Shown piece by piece: positions 23,874-32,637 of a DNA stretch of 64,000 nt. The number at the start of each line of letters is the position of its first letter. Within the stretch, counting starts at the first letter, position 1. Both the position numbers and the translations under genes were made by a program. The notes below the pieces were generated by a model, which saw only the letters and a list, made by a program, of their open reading frames with translations, was not told the origin of the DNA and ran no database searches. Origin of the DNA: DTYU01 sp040756575. GTDB lineage: Bacteria > Bacillota > Desulfotomaculia > Desulfotomaculales > Ammonificaceae. The stretch spans positions 60,354-124,353 of the forward strand of contig JBFLYP010000005.1 in NCBI GenBank assembly GCA_040756575.1, read 5' to 3'.

Positions 23874-24525
23874 TACGGTCATAAAACAGGCGCTTGTCGC
23901 AGGGGCGCCGACTTACCTGCTTCTACCGGAAGGAAGCCAAAACAGCGCTGTAGTTCTCCACGGGTACGGTGGCGTTAAGGAGGAGGTTCTCGGCCTGGGA
24001 CTGGCCGCAGCCGCTGCCGGCTACGCAGTCTGCGTCCCCGATCTGCCCGGCCACGGCGCCCACCCGGGGATGCTTACCGGAGGCAGCATCCGGGAGTTTG
24101 CTGCAGGCCTTAGAAGCGCCGGGTTCACGGCCGCGGTAGGGCATAGCCTGGGCGGGCTGGTAGCGGCGGTCCTCGGAACTGCTGTGCTGTGCCTCCTCTC
24201 CGTCCCGCTGGAAGCAAGGTTTGCAGGCGGAAAAAGCGAGTTATTGCGGGTGCTCCGCGCCCGCAGGGTGCGGGAAAAAAAGCCTTACGCCGGCCTGGAG
24301 GAGGCGTTCGCCGCGCTCGGCGGACCCTGGCCCGGGCCTCCGGTTCTCCTTCTGCATGCCGTGCGCGACCTGCCGGTCTGTCTTGCCGCAGCCGCACGCG
24401 GGAAGGAAACCGGCTGGGAGGTTCGCGCCATCCGGGGCGCAGGACACCTTGACATCGTCACTGCTCCGGAAACCCTCTCGGCCGTTGCCTCCTGGCTGAA
24501 AAAAGGGGACAGCTTTCAACGTTGA
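23779..24525 (+). CDS. Alpha/beta hydrolase, likely the BioH-type pimeloyl-ACP esterase
   Basis: The conserved part (from about 23890) is a small alpha/beta hydrolase: oxyanion region HGYGG, DLPGHGAHPGM, nucleophile elbow GHSLGG, a late Asp in LHAVRDLP and the catalytic His in GAGHLDIV. Its position between bioA and bioC indicates it releases pimeloyl-ACP from its methyl ester, the BioH step. The start is uncertain. No ATG, GTG or TTG lies between the repeat-borne GGAGGAGGAGG (23861-23871) and the fold, so translation must begin inside the repeat (ATG 23779 or 23785, the latter possibly leaderless) or at a rare codon. The N-terminal 35 residues from 23779 are therefore repeat-derived. Confidence 0.78.
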   Translation: MQMGRITCKLANKAHRRASRKKNAFSEEEEKGTVIKQALVAGAPTYLLLPEGSQNSAVVLHGYGGVKEEVLGLGLAAAAAGYAVCVPDLPGHGAHPGMLTGGSIREFAAGLRSAGFTAAVGHSLGGLVAAVLGTAVLCLLSVPLEARFAGGKSELLRVLRARRVREKKPYAGLEEAFAALGGPWPGPPVLLLHAVRDLPVCLAAAARGKETGWEVRAIRGAGHLDIVTAPETLSAVASWLKKGDSFQR

Positions 24526-24620
24526 ACGACCCTGAGGGTCCATCAATTTGAGGTTAACTTCGAACTTAGGCTGTCCGTTGTTAACAACGAAGAGCGAAAA
24601 ACGCTTTTTGAGGTGCTATC

Positions 24621-25370
24621 ATGTCCGTAAGTAAAGTTTTTGACCTAAACAGCCACATTTATGCCACCGCGGTCAACGAACGTTTTTACGCCCGCATAGC
24701 CGCGGCACTGACCGAGAAGGTTGTTTCCTGGCTGACCCCTCGCCGGATCCTCGAGATCGGCGGCGGTACAGGCGCCGCAACCGTGATTTTGAAGCGTTAT
24801 TTCCCGAAGGCCGAAATCCTGGTGACCGATCCGAGCGAAAAAATGCTCTCTTACAACCGGGAAAAAGGGCTTCAAGACGTCCGTTATCTTTGCGCCTCCG
24901 CCGACGAAATCGCAGGTTCCGGTGAAAGCTTTGACCTGATTTTCGGTAACGTCTGCTACCACTGGTTTCCGCGAGGGACAGCGGCACGATTGGCCCCGTT
25001 GCTCGCGCCGGACGGACTGATGGCCTTTTCCGTCCCGGTCAGCGGCCCGGGCAGAGAAGCCGGCAACGAGATACTGATGCAAATCTGCAGGAGGTTAGGT
25101 GTCCGCGGCAGACAGGGAAGAGGTCTTCTCAGCGCAAGCCGCCTGCGCCGGGAGTTCAGTCTTTTCTCGAAGTGTACGATCGAGAGACTGACGTTGCGGG
25201 AAACGCACCCGCCCGCGCTGTTCGGTACGTTGCTTCGCGCCCGCGGCTCATGGGCGTTCCTCTTCGGCCCCCAGGCCTCCCAGGCGGAGGACCTTTGGCG
25301 AAAGCGCACCGCAGGATACGGCACCGTCACGCTCTGCTGGAATATGGCTTTACTGGTGGCTGGAAAATGA
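24621..25370 (+). CDS. bioC: Malonyl-ACP O-methyltransferase BioC
   Basis: BioC methylates malonyl-ACP to start pimelate synthesis by the fatty-acid pathway. It is a 249-residue class I SAM methyltransferase with motif I ILEIGGGTG, VTDPSEKML (acidic end of strand 2) and FDLIFGNVCYHWF. The N-terminus (FDLNSHIYATAVNERF) resembles the BioC pattern F.R.A..YD.. in degenerate form. ATG at 24621 follows GAGGTG. Its last four bases overlap the bioB start (ATGA). A small methyltransferase of other specificity is possible, but the context is strong. Confidence 0.87.
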   Translation: MSVSKVFDLNSHIYATAVNERFYARIAAALTEKVVSWLTPRRILEIGGGTGAATVILKRYFPKAEILVTDPSEKMLSYNREKGLQDVRYLCASADEIAGSGESFDLIFGNVCYHWFPRGTAARLAPLLAPDGLMAFSVPVSGPGREAGNEILMQICRRLGVRGRQGRGLLSASRLRREFSLFSKCTIERLTLRETHPPALFGTLLRARGSWAFLFGPQASQAEDLWRKRTAGYGTVTLCWNMALLVAGK

Positions 25371-26362
25371 ATCTCGCGGAGAGGGCAGCATGGGTAGGCC
25401 GCTTGGCCGAACGGGTGATGGACGGCGCAATGCTTTCCTTCGAAGAGGCTACAGTCCTTATCAGTTTGCCTGACGAGTCGACACCTGTACTTCTCGGTTG
25501 GGCCGATACCGTAAGAAAGCATTTTCGCGGCAAGAAGGTAGAACTCTGTGCCATCGTAAACGCCCGCGCCGGCCGGTGCTCCGAGGACTGCCGTTTCTGC
25601 GCCCAGTCCGCACGGTACCGTACCGGCGCTCCTCTTTACCCCTTGCTTCCGGAAGCGGAAATCATCGAGCGCGCCAGGGCGGCCTGGTCGGCCGGCATTC
25701 GCCGTTTTTCCCTGGTTGCCAGCGGCCGCGATCCTGGCGGCGACTTCGACAAAGTTCTCGGCGTCATCCGGAGTCTGAAAAGGGAACTGCCCCGGCTCAA
25801 GCTCTGCGCCTCCCTCGGCATCATTTCAACCGCAGAAGGCCGCGCCTTGAAAGAGGCCGGCATCGACCGCTACCACCACAACCTCGAAGCCGCAGCGAGT
25901 TTTTTTTCCGAAGTATGTACCACCCACCGTTACCTGGACAGGGTCGCCACAATACTCGCAGCGCGGGAGGCAGGGCTTGAGATCTGTGCGGGCGGCATCA
26001 TCGGCCTCGGTGAAACCCCGGAACAGCGGTTGGAATTAGCCTTTGCGCTGCGTGACCTGGGGATAAACTCAATCCCGGTCAACATCCTTCACCCCATCCC
26101 CGGAACCCCGCTTGCAGCACAGACCCCGCTTCCGCCGCTGGAAATCCTCCGCACCCTGGCGGTCTTCCGCCTGGTGCTGCCGCAGGCGGTCATTCGCTAC
26201 GCGGGGGGGCGCGAGCACAACCTGCGCGACGTACAAGCTCTGGGTTTAGCCGGCGGTGTTGACGGTCTCATTACCGGCGATTATCTGACAACCCGGGGCC
26301 AGGGAACTGCCAGGGACATTCAGCTCATCCGCGACCTCGGTCTTGAGATCCGGCAGGTTTAA
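25367..26362 (+). CDS. bioB: Biotin synthase
   Basis: This radical SAM enzyme inserts sulfur into dethiobiotin. The 331-residue protein has the cluster motif CSEDCRFCAQS (C-x3-C-x2-C), the substrate-site Asn/His region YHHNLE and HRYLDRV, ICAGGIIGLGE, NILHPIPGTPL and the C-terminal AGGREHNL with the [2Fe-2S]-ligand Arg region. ATG at 25367 overlaps the bioC stop (ATGA); a much longer frame from 25172 lies inside bioC and is not used. It is the last gene of the operon. Confidence 0.97.
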   Translation: MNLAERAAWVGRLAERVMDGAMLSFEEATVLISLPDESTPVLLGWADTVRKHFRGKKVELCAIVNARAGRCSEDCRFCAQSARYRTGAPLYPLLPEAEIIERARAAWSAGIRRFSLVASGRDPGGDFDKVLGVIRSLKRELPRLKLCASLGIISTAEGRALKEAGIDRYHHNLEAAASFFSEVCTTHRYLDRVATILAAREAGLEICAGGIIGLGETPEQRLELAFALRDLGINSIPVNILHPIPGTPLAAQTPLPPLEILRTLAVFRLVLPQAVIRYAGGREHNLRDVQALGLAGGVDGLITGDYLTTRGQGTARDIQLIRDLGLEIRQV

Positions 26363-26612
26363 TTGCTCCCAAAAGGCTCCTTTCTAAACCATCCCACCGT
26401 GTCGTTCACTGAAAGATAATTACCAATTCACGGAGAAACGGTCTAAGAACGGGGGGTCTGGGCCGGTTTAGCGTGAAGAATGACTTAGCCTGTCCCCGGT
26501 AGAGTTAATTTGTCAACAAGTTTTTACCATTATAGGAAGGAAAAACCGGGAAGCCCGTCAAATACCTTCATGCTTGGCTTTCATAGAGAACTGCTCACCA
26601 GCCTTTGCTTAG
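26363..26612. other. Intergenic stretch after bioB with no gene seen
   Basis: No coding frame or RNA was recognised. TTGTCA and TATAGG near 26511-26537 are about 15 bases apart, too close for a confident promoter. Confidence 0.5.
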
Positions 26613-26870
26613 TGAGGAGTGCCACATGCGGCAAGCCGCACAACGAAATCTGAAAATCGTTCTACGTGCGACGTTCTACGTTCTACGTTAGGAGCAGGAG
26701 ACGGAGAAAGGGACTAAACCACGGATGAACCCCATTTTCATAACGTTTTGTGCCTGAGCGCAGCGAAAGGAATGGTTATAAGGATGAAAATGGGGCGAAT
26801 AGACCTGTAGCCGGTTAACAAAGCTCATCGCCGCGCCCTACGGAAGAAGAACGTATTTTCAGAGAGGAGG
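26613..26870 (+). repeat. Dispersed repeat family A, variant 2, before the TPR gene
   Basis: Shares with 23689-23873 the blocks GGAGTGCCACATGCGGCAAGC, CATAACGTTTTGTGCC, GAGCGCAGCGAAAGG, GCTCATCGCCGCGCC and a ribosome site AGAGAGGAGG. It also shares with 21225-21497 the ACGTTCTACGTTAGGAGCAGG tract. Confidence 0.85.
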
Positions 26871-26878
26871 CAGGAAAA

Positions 26879-28030
26879 GTGCTGATTCTGTTGCGAAATC
26901 CCGTCAGCGCTATCAAATCCTGGCTTAAAAATCCGCAGTTTTGTACAACCGGGGCACGGTTGTTTGCAACACTCGGCCTTGAAGAAGCCGCCCTTTGGTT
27001 CATAGACCGGGCACTGGAGGAGCGTCCGCAAAGAGCCGATCTACACTTGCGTGCAGGCCGCCTCTGTTTTAAACTCGGCCGGATCGACCGTGCCATATGG
27101 CACATAAAGCACGTTTGGCCTTACAACAGGTCGAACAGCGGTGTTTTTTATCTCGAAAGCGCGGCCTCTTCCCCCGAAGCTACGAGAGATCTGAAAGACC
27201 GGGGCTGGATGCTGGCCGCAATCGGAAGCCACCTCCTGTCGGCCGGTGAACCCGGGCGGGCTCTCGCCTATTTCAACCGGGCCCTTGCGACGGGTCTTAA
27301 CCGCAGCACCATCTTAAACCAGAAGGGCTTGTGCCTCCTGGCGCTGGACCAGCCCGCGGAGGCGTTAAAACTGTTCCAGGATGCACGCGCCGCCGGCGGG
27401 CGGAACGTTTCCGTTCTGTTTAACATGGGGCTTGCCCTGAACCGGCTCGGGCGTTTCGCAGAAGCGTTGCGCTGTTATGAAGAAGCCCGGCGACTCGGCG
27501 CCGAAGGCGCTGATATCTTAAACAACATGGGTTTCAGCCTTTTCCATCTAAGGCGCTACGACGAGGCGACCGCCTGCTTCGAACTTGCCCGGGAACTTGA
27601 CCCGCAAGACACCGTAATCGCGAACCTGTCGCTTTGCTACTTTAAGACCGGGAGAGTGACCGAAGCCATCTCCATACTGAAGGGTTTGGTAGACAGGAAG
27701 CCGGACGATCCGGTCCTGCTGAATAACCTTGCCGTATGTATGGAGGCGAGCCAGCGGCGGCAGGAAGCCCTCAGCTTGTATAAAAAAGCGGTTACTTTAA
27801 GCGGACCGGAAAAAAGCGGACCGGAAAGAAATACTTTCCTTATAAACCAGGCGGCCTGCCTCGCCGGGGCGGAACGCTTCGAGGAGGCCCTTGACCTACT
27901 GGAAGAGATTCTGAAGACCGCACCTGCGGACGCGCGGGTATGGAGCCTGAAAGCAAGCATCTTAGCGGAACTTGGACGCCAGGGCGAGGCCTGGGATTGT
28001 TACCGGAGGGCCTGGGGACTTACAGGCTGA
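26879..28030 (+). CDS. Tetratricopeptide repeat protein
   Basis: The 383-residue protein consists almost entirely of TPR units. ALAYFNRALATG, ALKLFQDARAAG, ALRCYEEARRLG, ATACFELARELDP, ALSLYKKAVTLSG and ALDLLEEILKTAP each close a helix pair of about 34 residues. It has no signal peptide or membrane helix, so it is probably a cytoplasmic scaffold. GTG at 26879 lies 8 bases after the repeat-borne GAGGAGG. Nothing in the neighbourhood indicates its partner. Confidence 0.88.
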   Translation: MLILLRNPVSAIKSWLKNPQFCTTGARLFATLGLEEAALWFIDRALEERPQRADLHLRAGRLCFKLGRIDRAIWHIKHVWPYNRSNSGVFYLESAASSPEATRDLKDRGWMLAAIGSHLLSAGEPGRALAYFNRALATGLNRSTILNQKGLCLLALDQPAEALKLFQDARAAGGRNVSVLFNMGLALNRLGRFAEALRCYEEARRLGAEGADILNNMGFSLFHLRRYDEATACFELARELDPQDTVIANLSLCYFKTGRVTEAISILKGLVDRKPDDPVLLNNLAVCMEASQRRQEALSLYKKAVTLSGPEKSGPERNTFLINQAACLAGAERFEEALDLLEEILKTAPADARVWSLKASILAELGRQGEAWDCYRRAWGLTG

Positions 28031-28110
28031 ACCGGCACTCAACTCGGGAGAGTAAACTGCTGCGTTTTCCCGTAACCGGGCGTTTTGCATCGGTTCTCCC
28101 GGAACTCTGC

Positions 28111-29016
28111 CTAATCCGTATAGACCCGAAGGCCTTTTTCCTTCGCCGCTTTAACCGCGCGCCGGTACTCCTCCGGTGTTATGCGCCTGTTGAGCGGTGG
28201 GAATTCCCGCGCCCGGTGGGCGGGGTGGTATTGAGACATTATGTTAACAAAGCAGTTGGGGGAAACCTCCCGGGCAAGAAAATCGACCACTTCTTCGGTG
28301 TCCGCTATGTTTTCGGGCAGAACGAGGTGCCTTACAAGAAGTCCGCGGGTGGCGATGCCGTTCTTGTCAAAACTTAAGTCCCCAACCTGCCGCTGCATCT
28401 CCTTAAGCGCCTCCTTTACGACCTCCGGGTAGTCCCCGGCACCGGAATACTTTGCCGCGGCGCCGGGGTCGGTGTACTTGAAGTCGGGCATGTAGATGTC
28501 CACCACGCCGTCTAAGAGTTTCAGCGTCTCCGGATTTTCGTAACCGCCGGTGTTGTAGACGATCGGCAAGTTGAGCCCCGAACCCATGGCTTTTACCAGC
28601 GCGGCCAGGATCTGCGGCACGAAGTGCGTGGGGCTGACCAGGTTTATGTTGTGGCACCCCAACTTTTCCAAGGACAGCATCACCCGGGCGAGCTCGCCAA
28701 CGCTTACCGCCTCTCCCATACCTAAATGGCTCAGTTCATAGTTCTGGCAGAAGACGCAGTTTAAAGTGCAGTAGGCAAAAAAGATGGTCCCTGATCCGTT
28801 GCGGCCCACCAGGGGCGCCTCTTCGCCGAAGTGAGGGCCGAAGCTTGAAACGGCAGGCTCACGGCCGCCGCGGCAGGCGCCGCGCTCGCCTTTCAACCGG
28901 TTAACGGCGCAGCGGCGGGGGCAGATGTCGCAGCACCGCAACCGGCGGTAGCCCGCGGCGACCCGCCGTCTCAGCTCCTCCTCCCCCAACCGGTTATAGG
29001 CAGCCGTGAAACCCAA
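28111..29016 (-). CDS. Radical SAM protein, PflA-like (COG1313)
   Basis: This 301-residue enzyme belongs to the pyruvate-formate-lyase-activase-like radical SAM group. An N-terminal cysteine-rich segment (CCDICPRRCAVNR, then GACRGG) is followed by the cluster motif CTLNCVFCQNYELS. Then come INLVSPTHFVPQI, YNTGGYE and LVRHLVLPE. These proteins often act on unknown protein or small-molecule substrates. TTG at 29016 is chosen because GGAGGA from a family A repeat lies 8 bases upstream; a TTG at 29049 would translate the repeat. It converges with the TPR gene. Confidence 0.9.
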   Translation of the reverse strand: MGFTAAYNRLGEEELRRRVAAGYRRLRCCDICPRRCAVNRLKGERGACRGGREPAVSSFGPHFGEEAPLVGRNGSGTIFFAYCTLNCVFCQNYELSHLGMGEAVSVGELARVMLSLEKLGCHNINLVSPTHFVPQILAALVKAMGSGLNLPIVYNTGGYENPETLKLLDGVVDIYMPDFKYTDPGAAAKYSGAGDYPEVVKEALKEMQRQVGDLSFDKNGIATRGLLVRHLVLPENIADTEEVVDFLAREVSPNCFVNIMSQYHPAHRAREFPPLNRRITPEEYRRAVKAAKEKGLRVYTD

Positions 29017-29023
29017 AGCTATA

Positions 29024-29225
29024 TCCTCCTCCGAAAAATAAACGTTCAACCTTATACTGACCGGCCTTTAGGGGCCGTTCAACGTTCAACGTTCAACGTT
29101 CGACGTTTATAAAAGACCGAGGACAAGCTATTAAATTTTTCATTCTTATAAACACGCCTTTCGCTGCGCTCAGGCACAAAACGTTATGAAAATATTTTTC
29201 AGATTTCGTGGTGACGCTTGACAAC
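29024..29225 (-). repeat. Dispersed repeat family A, copy before the radical SAM gene
   Basis: Read leftward it contains ATAACGTTTTGTGCCTGAGC, AAAAATTTAATAGC, CTTTTATAAACGTCGAACG with three GTTGAACG units, CCTAAAGG and GTTTATTTTTCGGAGGAGG, joining elements of variants 1 and 2. A pentamer TTTTA array follows at 29272-29292. 29293-29450 holds nothing recognisable. Confidence 0.85.
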
Positions 29226-29464
29226 AGCATGGGAGACTCCCTTAGGTGTGCGTACAGTGAAACAGCCTCTCTTTTATTTTATTTTATTTTATCTCACCGC
29301 CCGTCTTTTTGGCAGCCGGTTTAAAATCATCCTTCCGACCTGTGTCTAAGCAAGTGCAGCCAGCACTCAGGCGTTCCGGCACCTTTTTAGCATTTTCTGG
29401 AATGCAGATTTTGGTGATCCGGCATATGATGAAATAAGATATCAAACTAAGGAGGAACCTAAAG

Positions 29465-30136
29465 GTGAATCAGCAGAACACCCGTTTTATACTCAAACCG
29501 GTCCCCCCGGGCGGGCATCGGCTGCCTCCTCTGCCCTATACTTACGACGCCCTGGAACCGGTGATCAGTTCCGTTACGCTGCGCATTCACCATGACCGGC
29601 ACCACCTGAGTTACGTAGAGGGACTCAACAAGGCGGAGCTTGAGCTGGTCGAAGCGCGCCGGCGAGGCGACTTTTCCCTGGTGAAACACTGGGAGCGTGA
29701 GTTAGCCTTCCACGGTTCCGGCCATATCCTGCACAGCATTTACTGGACCGTAATGACGCCGTGGGGCGGCGGGCGGCCCGGCCCGTTGTCCCACAAGCAC
29801 ATTTCAGGCTATTTCGGCAGTATCTCCGCTTTCCAGGAACAGTTCACAGCCGCCGCCGCGGATGTTGAGGCATCCGGGTGGGCAGTGCTCGTCTGGAACC
29901 CCGCCTGGCGCCGCCTGGAACTGCTGACCGCCGAAAAGCACCAGAACCTCACCCAGTGGGGCGGCATTCCCATCCTGGTGATCGACATCTGGGAGCATGC
30001 CTACTACCTGGACTATCAGAACCGCCGCCGGGACTACGTTAACGCTTGGTGGCAGTTGGTTAACTGGCCGGAGGTGGAGCGGCGGCTCGAGCTGGCGCTG
30101 TCAGCGGAACTCCCGCTGAATGTGGAACGCAAATAA
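29465..30136 (+). CDS. Superoxide dismutase [Fe/Mn]
   Basis: This 223-residue cytosolic enzyme dismutates superoxide. Metal ligands are visible in order: His in the LRIHHDRHHLSYV helix, His in FHGSGHILHSIYW, and Asp and His in VIDIWEHAYYLDYQ. The N-terminus has a short extension (FILKPVPPGGHRLPPLPYTYDALEPVIS). GTG at 29465 follows AAGGAGG by 9 bases. The metal (Fe or Mn) cannot be settled by eye. It stands alone between repeats and the tRNA genes. Confidence 0.94.
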   Translation: MNQQNTRFILKPVPPGGHRLPPLPYTYDALEPVISSVTLRIHHDRHHLSYVEGLNKAELELVEARRRGDFSLVKHWERELAFHGSGHILHSIYWTVMTPWGGGRPGPLSHKHISGYFGSISAFQEQFTAAAADVEASGWAVLVWNPAWRRLELLTAEKHQNLTQWGGIPILVIDIWEHAYYLDYQNRRRDYVNAWWQLVNWPEVERRLELALSAELPLNVERK

Positions 30137-30168
30137 GAAACCGGCCTAAGCCGGCATTAATCCGTGTA

Positions 30169-30244
30169 TGGCGTCCCGGGAGGGATTCGAACCCCCGACC
30201 CGCGGCTTAGAAGGCCGCTGCTCTGTCCGCTGAGCTACCGGGAC
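30169..30244 (-). tRNA. tRNA-Arg (anticodon TCT)
   Basis: On the minus strand, GTCCCGG opens the acceptor stem and CCGGGAC closes it. The D arm is AGCTCAG..AGAGC, the anticodon stem GCGGC/GCCGC holds loop CTTCTAA with anticodon TCT, and the T arm has GGTTCGAATCC. The CCA end is encoded (30169-30171). Confidence 0.95.
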
Positions 30245-30261
30245 GAAATAACTACAGAGAT

Positions 30262-30480
30262 AGACCTTTAGGGTCCGTTCAACGTACCAGCTCAATTAGC
30301 AAGATGCACGGTCTGTTTAACGTACGACGTGCAACGTTCAACGTGCAAGCTTATACTGACGGACCGCTGAAGGTCCGTTCAACGTTAAAAGAACCTTAAA
30401 CTTCGAACTGACCCTAAAGTTAATCCGTCTGAGTCAAACTTCGAACTTCGAACGGACCTTTTAGGTCAATCCGTTTGAGC
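30262..30480. repeat. Tract of GTTCAACG/CTTCGAAC repeat fragments between the two tRNA genes
   Basis: Fragments of family A (CCTTTAGGGTCCGTTCAACG, TTATACTGACGGACC, CCTAAAG) alternate with AACTTCGAAC units. No gene was seen. Confidence 0.75.
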
Positions 30481-30505
30481 CTAACCTTGAACCTTGAACA
30501 TTAAA

Positions 30506-30579
30506 TGGAGCGGGTGATGGGAATCGAACCCACGTAGCCGGCTTGGAAGGCCGGTGCTCTGCCACTGAGCTACACCCGC
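30506..30579 (-). tRNA. tRNA-Gly (anticodon TCC)
   Basis: On the minus strand, GCGGGTG and CACCCGC form the acceptor stem. The D arm is AGCTCAGTGGCAGAGC, the anticodon stem CCGGC/GCCGG holds loop CTTCCAA with anticodon TCC, and the T arm has GGTTCGATTCC. The CCA end is encoded (30506-30508). Confidence 0.95.
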
Positions 30580-30886
30580 GATTCTAAGGTCGGACGTCAG
30601 ACGTTGGAGTTCGGTTAATGTTTGAGGGAATTTACGTGCAAATTCCTCTTCTCCATAAAATCGCCAGTTTAGCCAACCGCCAACAACCAACCATAACAAT
30701 TATAGCCGATAGCCCGCCAAATGTCAAAGCTGCCGATACGATACCCGTTTCTTCCGATGGTGCCAGTTGGTGTTAGTGCTTATTGCCCCGAAGCGGTTTT
30801 GCCCGGCCCGGAAAAGTTTCCAGCCTACCGCCGGTAAAGCAAAAGGTGTGCCGGAAGCTACCGGTAACTTCAGCCGCTTTCCGGTG
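30580..30886. other. Intergenic stretch between tRNA-Gly and rdgB
   Basis: No gene is supported. Frames here run through the tRNA and are not coding. Confidence 0.5.
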
Positions 30887-31495
30887 CTAAGTCTCCTTGT
30901 TTTCCAGTAAGTTCGCTAATGTTTCTCTAATTTTGGCCAGTGCCCTGGCCCGGTGGCTGACACGGTTTTTAACCTCCGGGGGAAGCTCGGCGAAGGTCTT
31001 CTGGTATTCCGGGAGATAAAACAGGGGATCGTACCCGAAACCGCCGGTGCCCCTGGGTTCGCTGAGGATGTATCCCTCGCATTTACCCTCCGCGGTCAAG
31101 ACCGGCCCTCCGGGAACCGCCACCGCTATCACGCACCGGAACCGGGCGTGGCGCCTTTTTTCCGGTATACCCTCGAGGAGTTTCAACAGTTTGGCATTGT
31201 TGGCGGCGTCGTTCCTGGGCTCGCCGGCAAAACGGGCCGAGTGGACTCCCGGTGCCCCGGCGAGGCAATCGACTTCCAGACCTGAATCGTCGGCCAAAGC
31301 CACCTCCCCCGTCGCTTCCGCCGTTAACCGCGCTTTTGTCACGGCGTTTTCCTCAAAGGTTTCACCGTCTTCCTCGATCTCCGGTAAACCCTGGTAGGTG
31401 CCCGCCGAGACTATCTCCAAGCCCAAAGGGGCAAGAATCGATTCAATCTCTTTTAGCTTCCCCGGGTTTGTTGTTGCCACCACCAGCCGGCGCAA
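30887..31495 (-). CDS. rdgB: XTP/dITP pyrophosphatase (RdgB/HAM1 family)
   Basis: The enzyme removes non-canonical purine triphosphates (XTP, dITP, ITP). The 202-residue protein has the N-terminal substrate loop VVATTNPGKLKEI, ADDSGLEVDCLAGAPGVHSARFAG and GTGGFGYDPLF, with SHRARAL near the end. TTG at 31495 begins the conserved strand. It overlaps the rph 3' end by 53 bases, the usual rph-rdgB arrangement. Confidence 0.96.
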   Translation of the reverse strand: MRRLVVATTNPGKLKEIESILAPLGLEIVSAGTYQGLPEIEEDGETFEENAVTKARLTAEATGEVALADDSGLEVDCLAGAPGVHSARFAGEPRNDAANNAKLLKLLEGIPEKRRHARFRCVIAVAVPGGPVLTAEGKCEGYILSEPRGTGGFGYDPLFYLPEYQKTFAELPPEVKNRVSHRARALAKIRETLANLLENKET

Positions 31496-32237
31496 TATCC
31501 ATCCCTCCGATGAAAGTAGCGAGGTTTCCCAGCGCCTCTCGCTGTTTTTGAACCAGGCCGGCGATGCCCCCGGCCGCGAGGTCCAGCATCATGTTAAGTT
31601 CTTCCCGAGAAAAGGTCTCTTCTTCACCGGTGCCCTGGACTTCCACGAGTCGCCCGCTGCCGGTCATCACCACGTTCAGGTCTACAGCAGCCAGCGAATC
31701 CTCCGTGAAAGAAAGGTCGAGCAAAAGCTCTCCCCCCAGCCGCCCTGTGCTGACTGCGGCTACAAAATCATAAACCGGCAGGAAATCGAGTGCTCCTTCG
31801 TTACGGAGCCAGTCGAGAGCGTACACCAGCGCGACAAACCCACCGGTAATCGACGCGGTCCGTGTGCCGCCGTCTGCCTGTAAAACGTCGCAGTCAACGA
31901 TGATGGTTCGTTCGCCAAGTGCCTCCAGGTCTACCACCGACCGCAGCGACCGACCGATGAGCCGTTGAATTTCAAGCGTCCTGCCGCTCAGACGCCCCTT
32001 GGCGGCCTCACGTATGCTCCTTGTTTCTGTCGCGCGGGGGAGCATACCGTATTCCGCGGTCACCCATCCCTTGCCGGTTCCCTTTAAAAACGGCGGGGCT
32101 TTATCGTCGATCGAGGCCGTGCAAATAATTCGTGTGTCGCCGACTTCAATCAACGCCGACCCCTCGGCGTACTTGTTATAACCCGGCACAAGCTTCACCG
32201 GCCGAAGTTCCGACGGTCCGCGCCCTTCCCTGCGCAA
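31443..32237 (-). CDS. rph: Ribonuclease PH
   Basis: This phosphorolytic 3'-exonuclease trims tRNA precursors. The 264-residue protein has GRGPSELRPVKL, EGSALIEVGDTRIICTAS, GKGWVTAEYGMLPRAT, the phosphate-site region ATETRSIREAAKGRLSGRTLEIQRLIGRSLR and DCDVLQADGGTRTASITG. TTG at 32237 is chosen (GGGGGG 7 bases upstream, and it aligns with the usual start); an ATG at 32273 would add 12 residues. Its C-terminal tail of about 20 residues (APAGGGNNKPG...) exceeds the norm because the frame continues into rdgB. Confidence 0.96.
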   Translation of the reverse strand: MRREGRGPSELRPVKLVPGYNKYAEGSALIEVGDTRIICTASIDDKAPPFLKGTGKGWVTAEYGMLPRATETRSIREAAKGRLSGRTLEIQRLIGRSLRSVVDLEALGERTIIVDCDVLQADGGTRTASITGGFVALVYALDWLRNEGALDFLPVYDFVAAVSTGRLGGELLLDLSFTEDSLAAVDLNVVMTGSGRLVEVQGTGEEETFSREELNMMLDLAAGGIAGLVQKQREALGNLATFIGGMDIAPAGGGNNKPGEAKRD

Positions 32238-32476
32238 CACGCATCCCCCCGTGTACACTAGTCTAACACTCATCCTACCATTGTGCCCCGAAAAAGGCAA
32301 GTTTGTGCATGACGGGGCGCTTTAGAAAAAAATTTTTTCAGAGGACAGGAAAAAAGCGGTTCAGGTCGAAGTTTATTTAAAACCGGCGTCGTTACAAGTT
32401 CAGGTCCGGCCCCTCGGGTCGGCATGCATTATTACCATGGAGCAGACTTCAAGACTACGGTCTGGTACTGATTACT

Positions 32477-32634
32477 CAGGAGTGCCCCATGCGGCAAGCC
32501 GCACAACGAAGAATGAAAAATTTAATTGCCTGTCATCGGTCTTTTATAAACATCGAACGTTGAACGTTGAACGTTGAACGGACCCTAAAGGTTTGTCAGC
32601 ATAAGGTTGAACGTTTATTTTTCGGAGGAGGAGT
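32477..32634 (+). repeat. Dispersed repeat family A, cleanest single copy
   Basis: In order it has GGAGTGCCCCATGCGGCAAGC, CGCACAACGAAGAATG, AAAAATTTAATTGCC, CTTTTATAAACATCGAACG, three GTTGAACG units, GACCCTAAAGG, CAGCATAAGGTTGAACG and TTTATTTTTCGGAGGAGG. It ends 4 bases before the lipoprotein ATG. 32301-32476 shows no gene. Confidence 0.88.
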
Positions 32635-32637
32635 TCC

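Noticed and set aside
24125..24397. Leftward Arg/Pro-rich frame across the bioH-like gene
   Set aside because: Shadow of a high-GC coding gene; composition is typical of antisense frames.
25172..25366. Long N-terminal extension of biotin synthase
   Set aside because: It lies inside bioC in another frame; the ATG at 25367 overlaps the bioC stop and starts the conserved protein.
30262..30480. Clustered short repeats (GTTCAACG, CTTCGAAC) between the tRNA genes looked like a possible CRISPR array
   Set aside because: Repeat units are about 8-12 bases, irregularly spaced and mutually different; there are no 30-base repeats with unique spacers and no cas genes.
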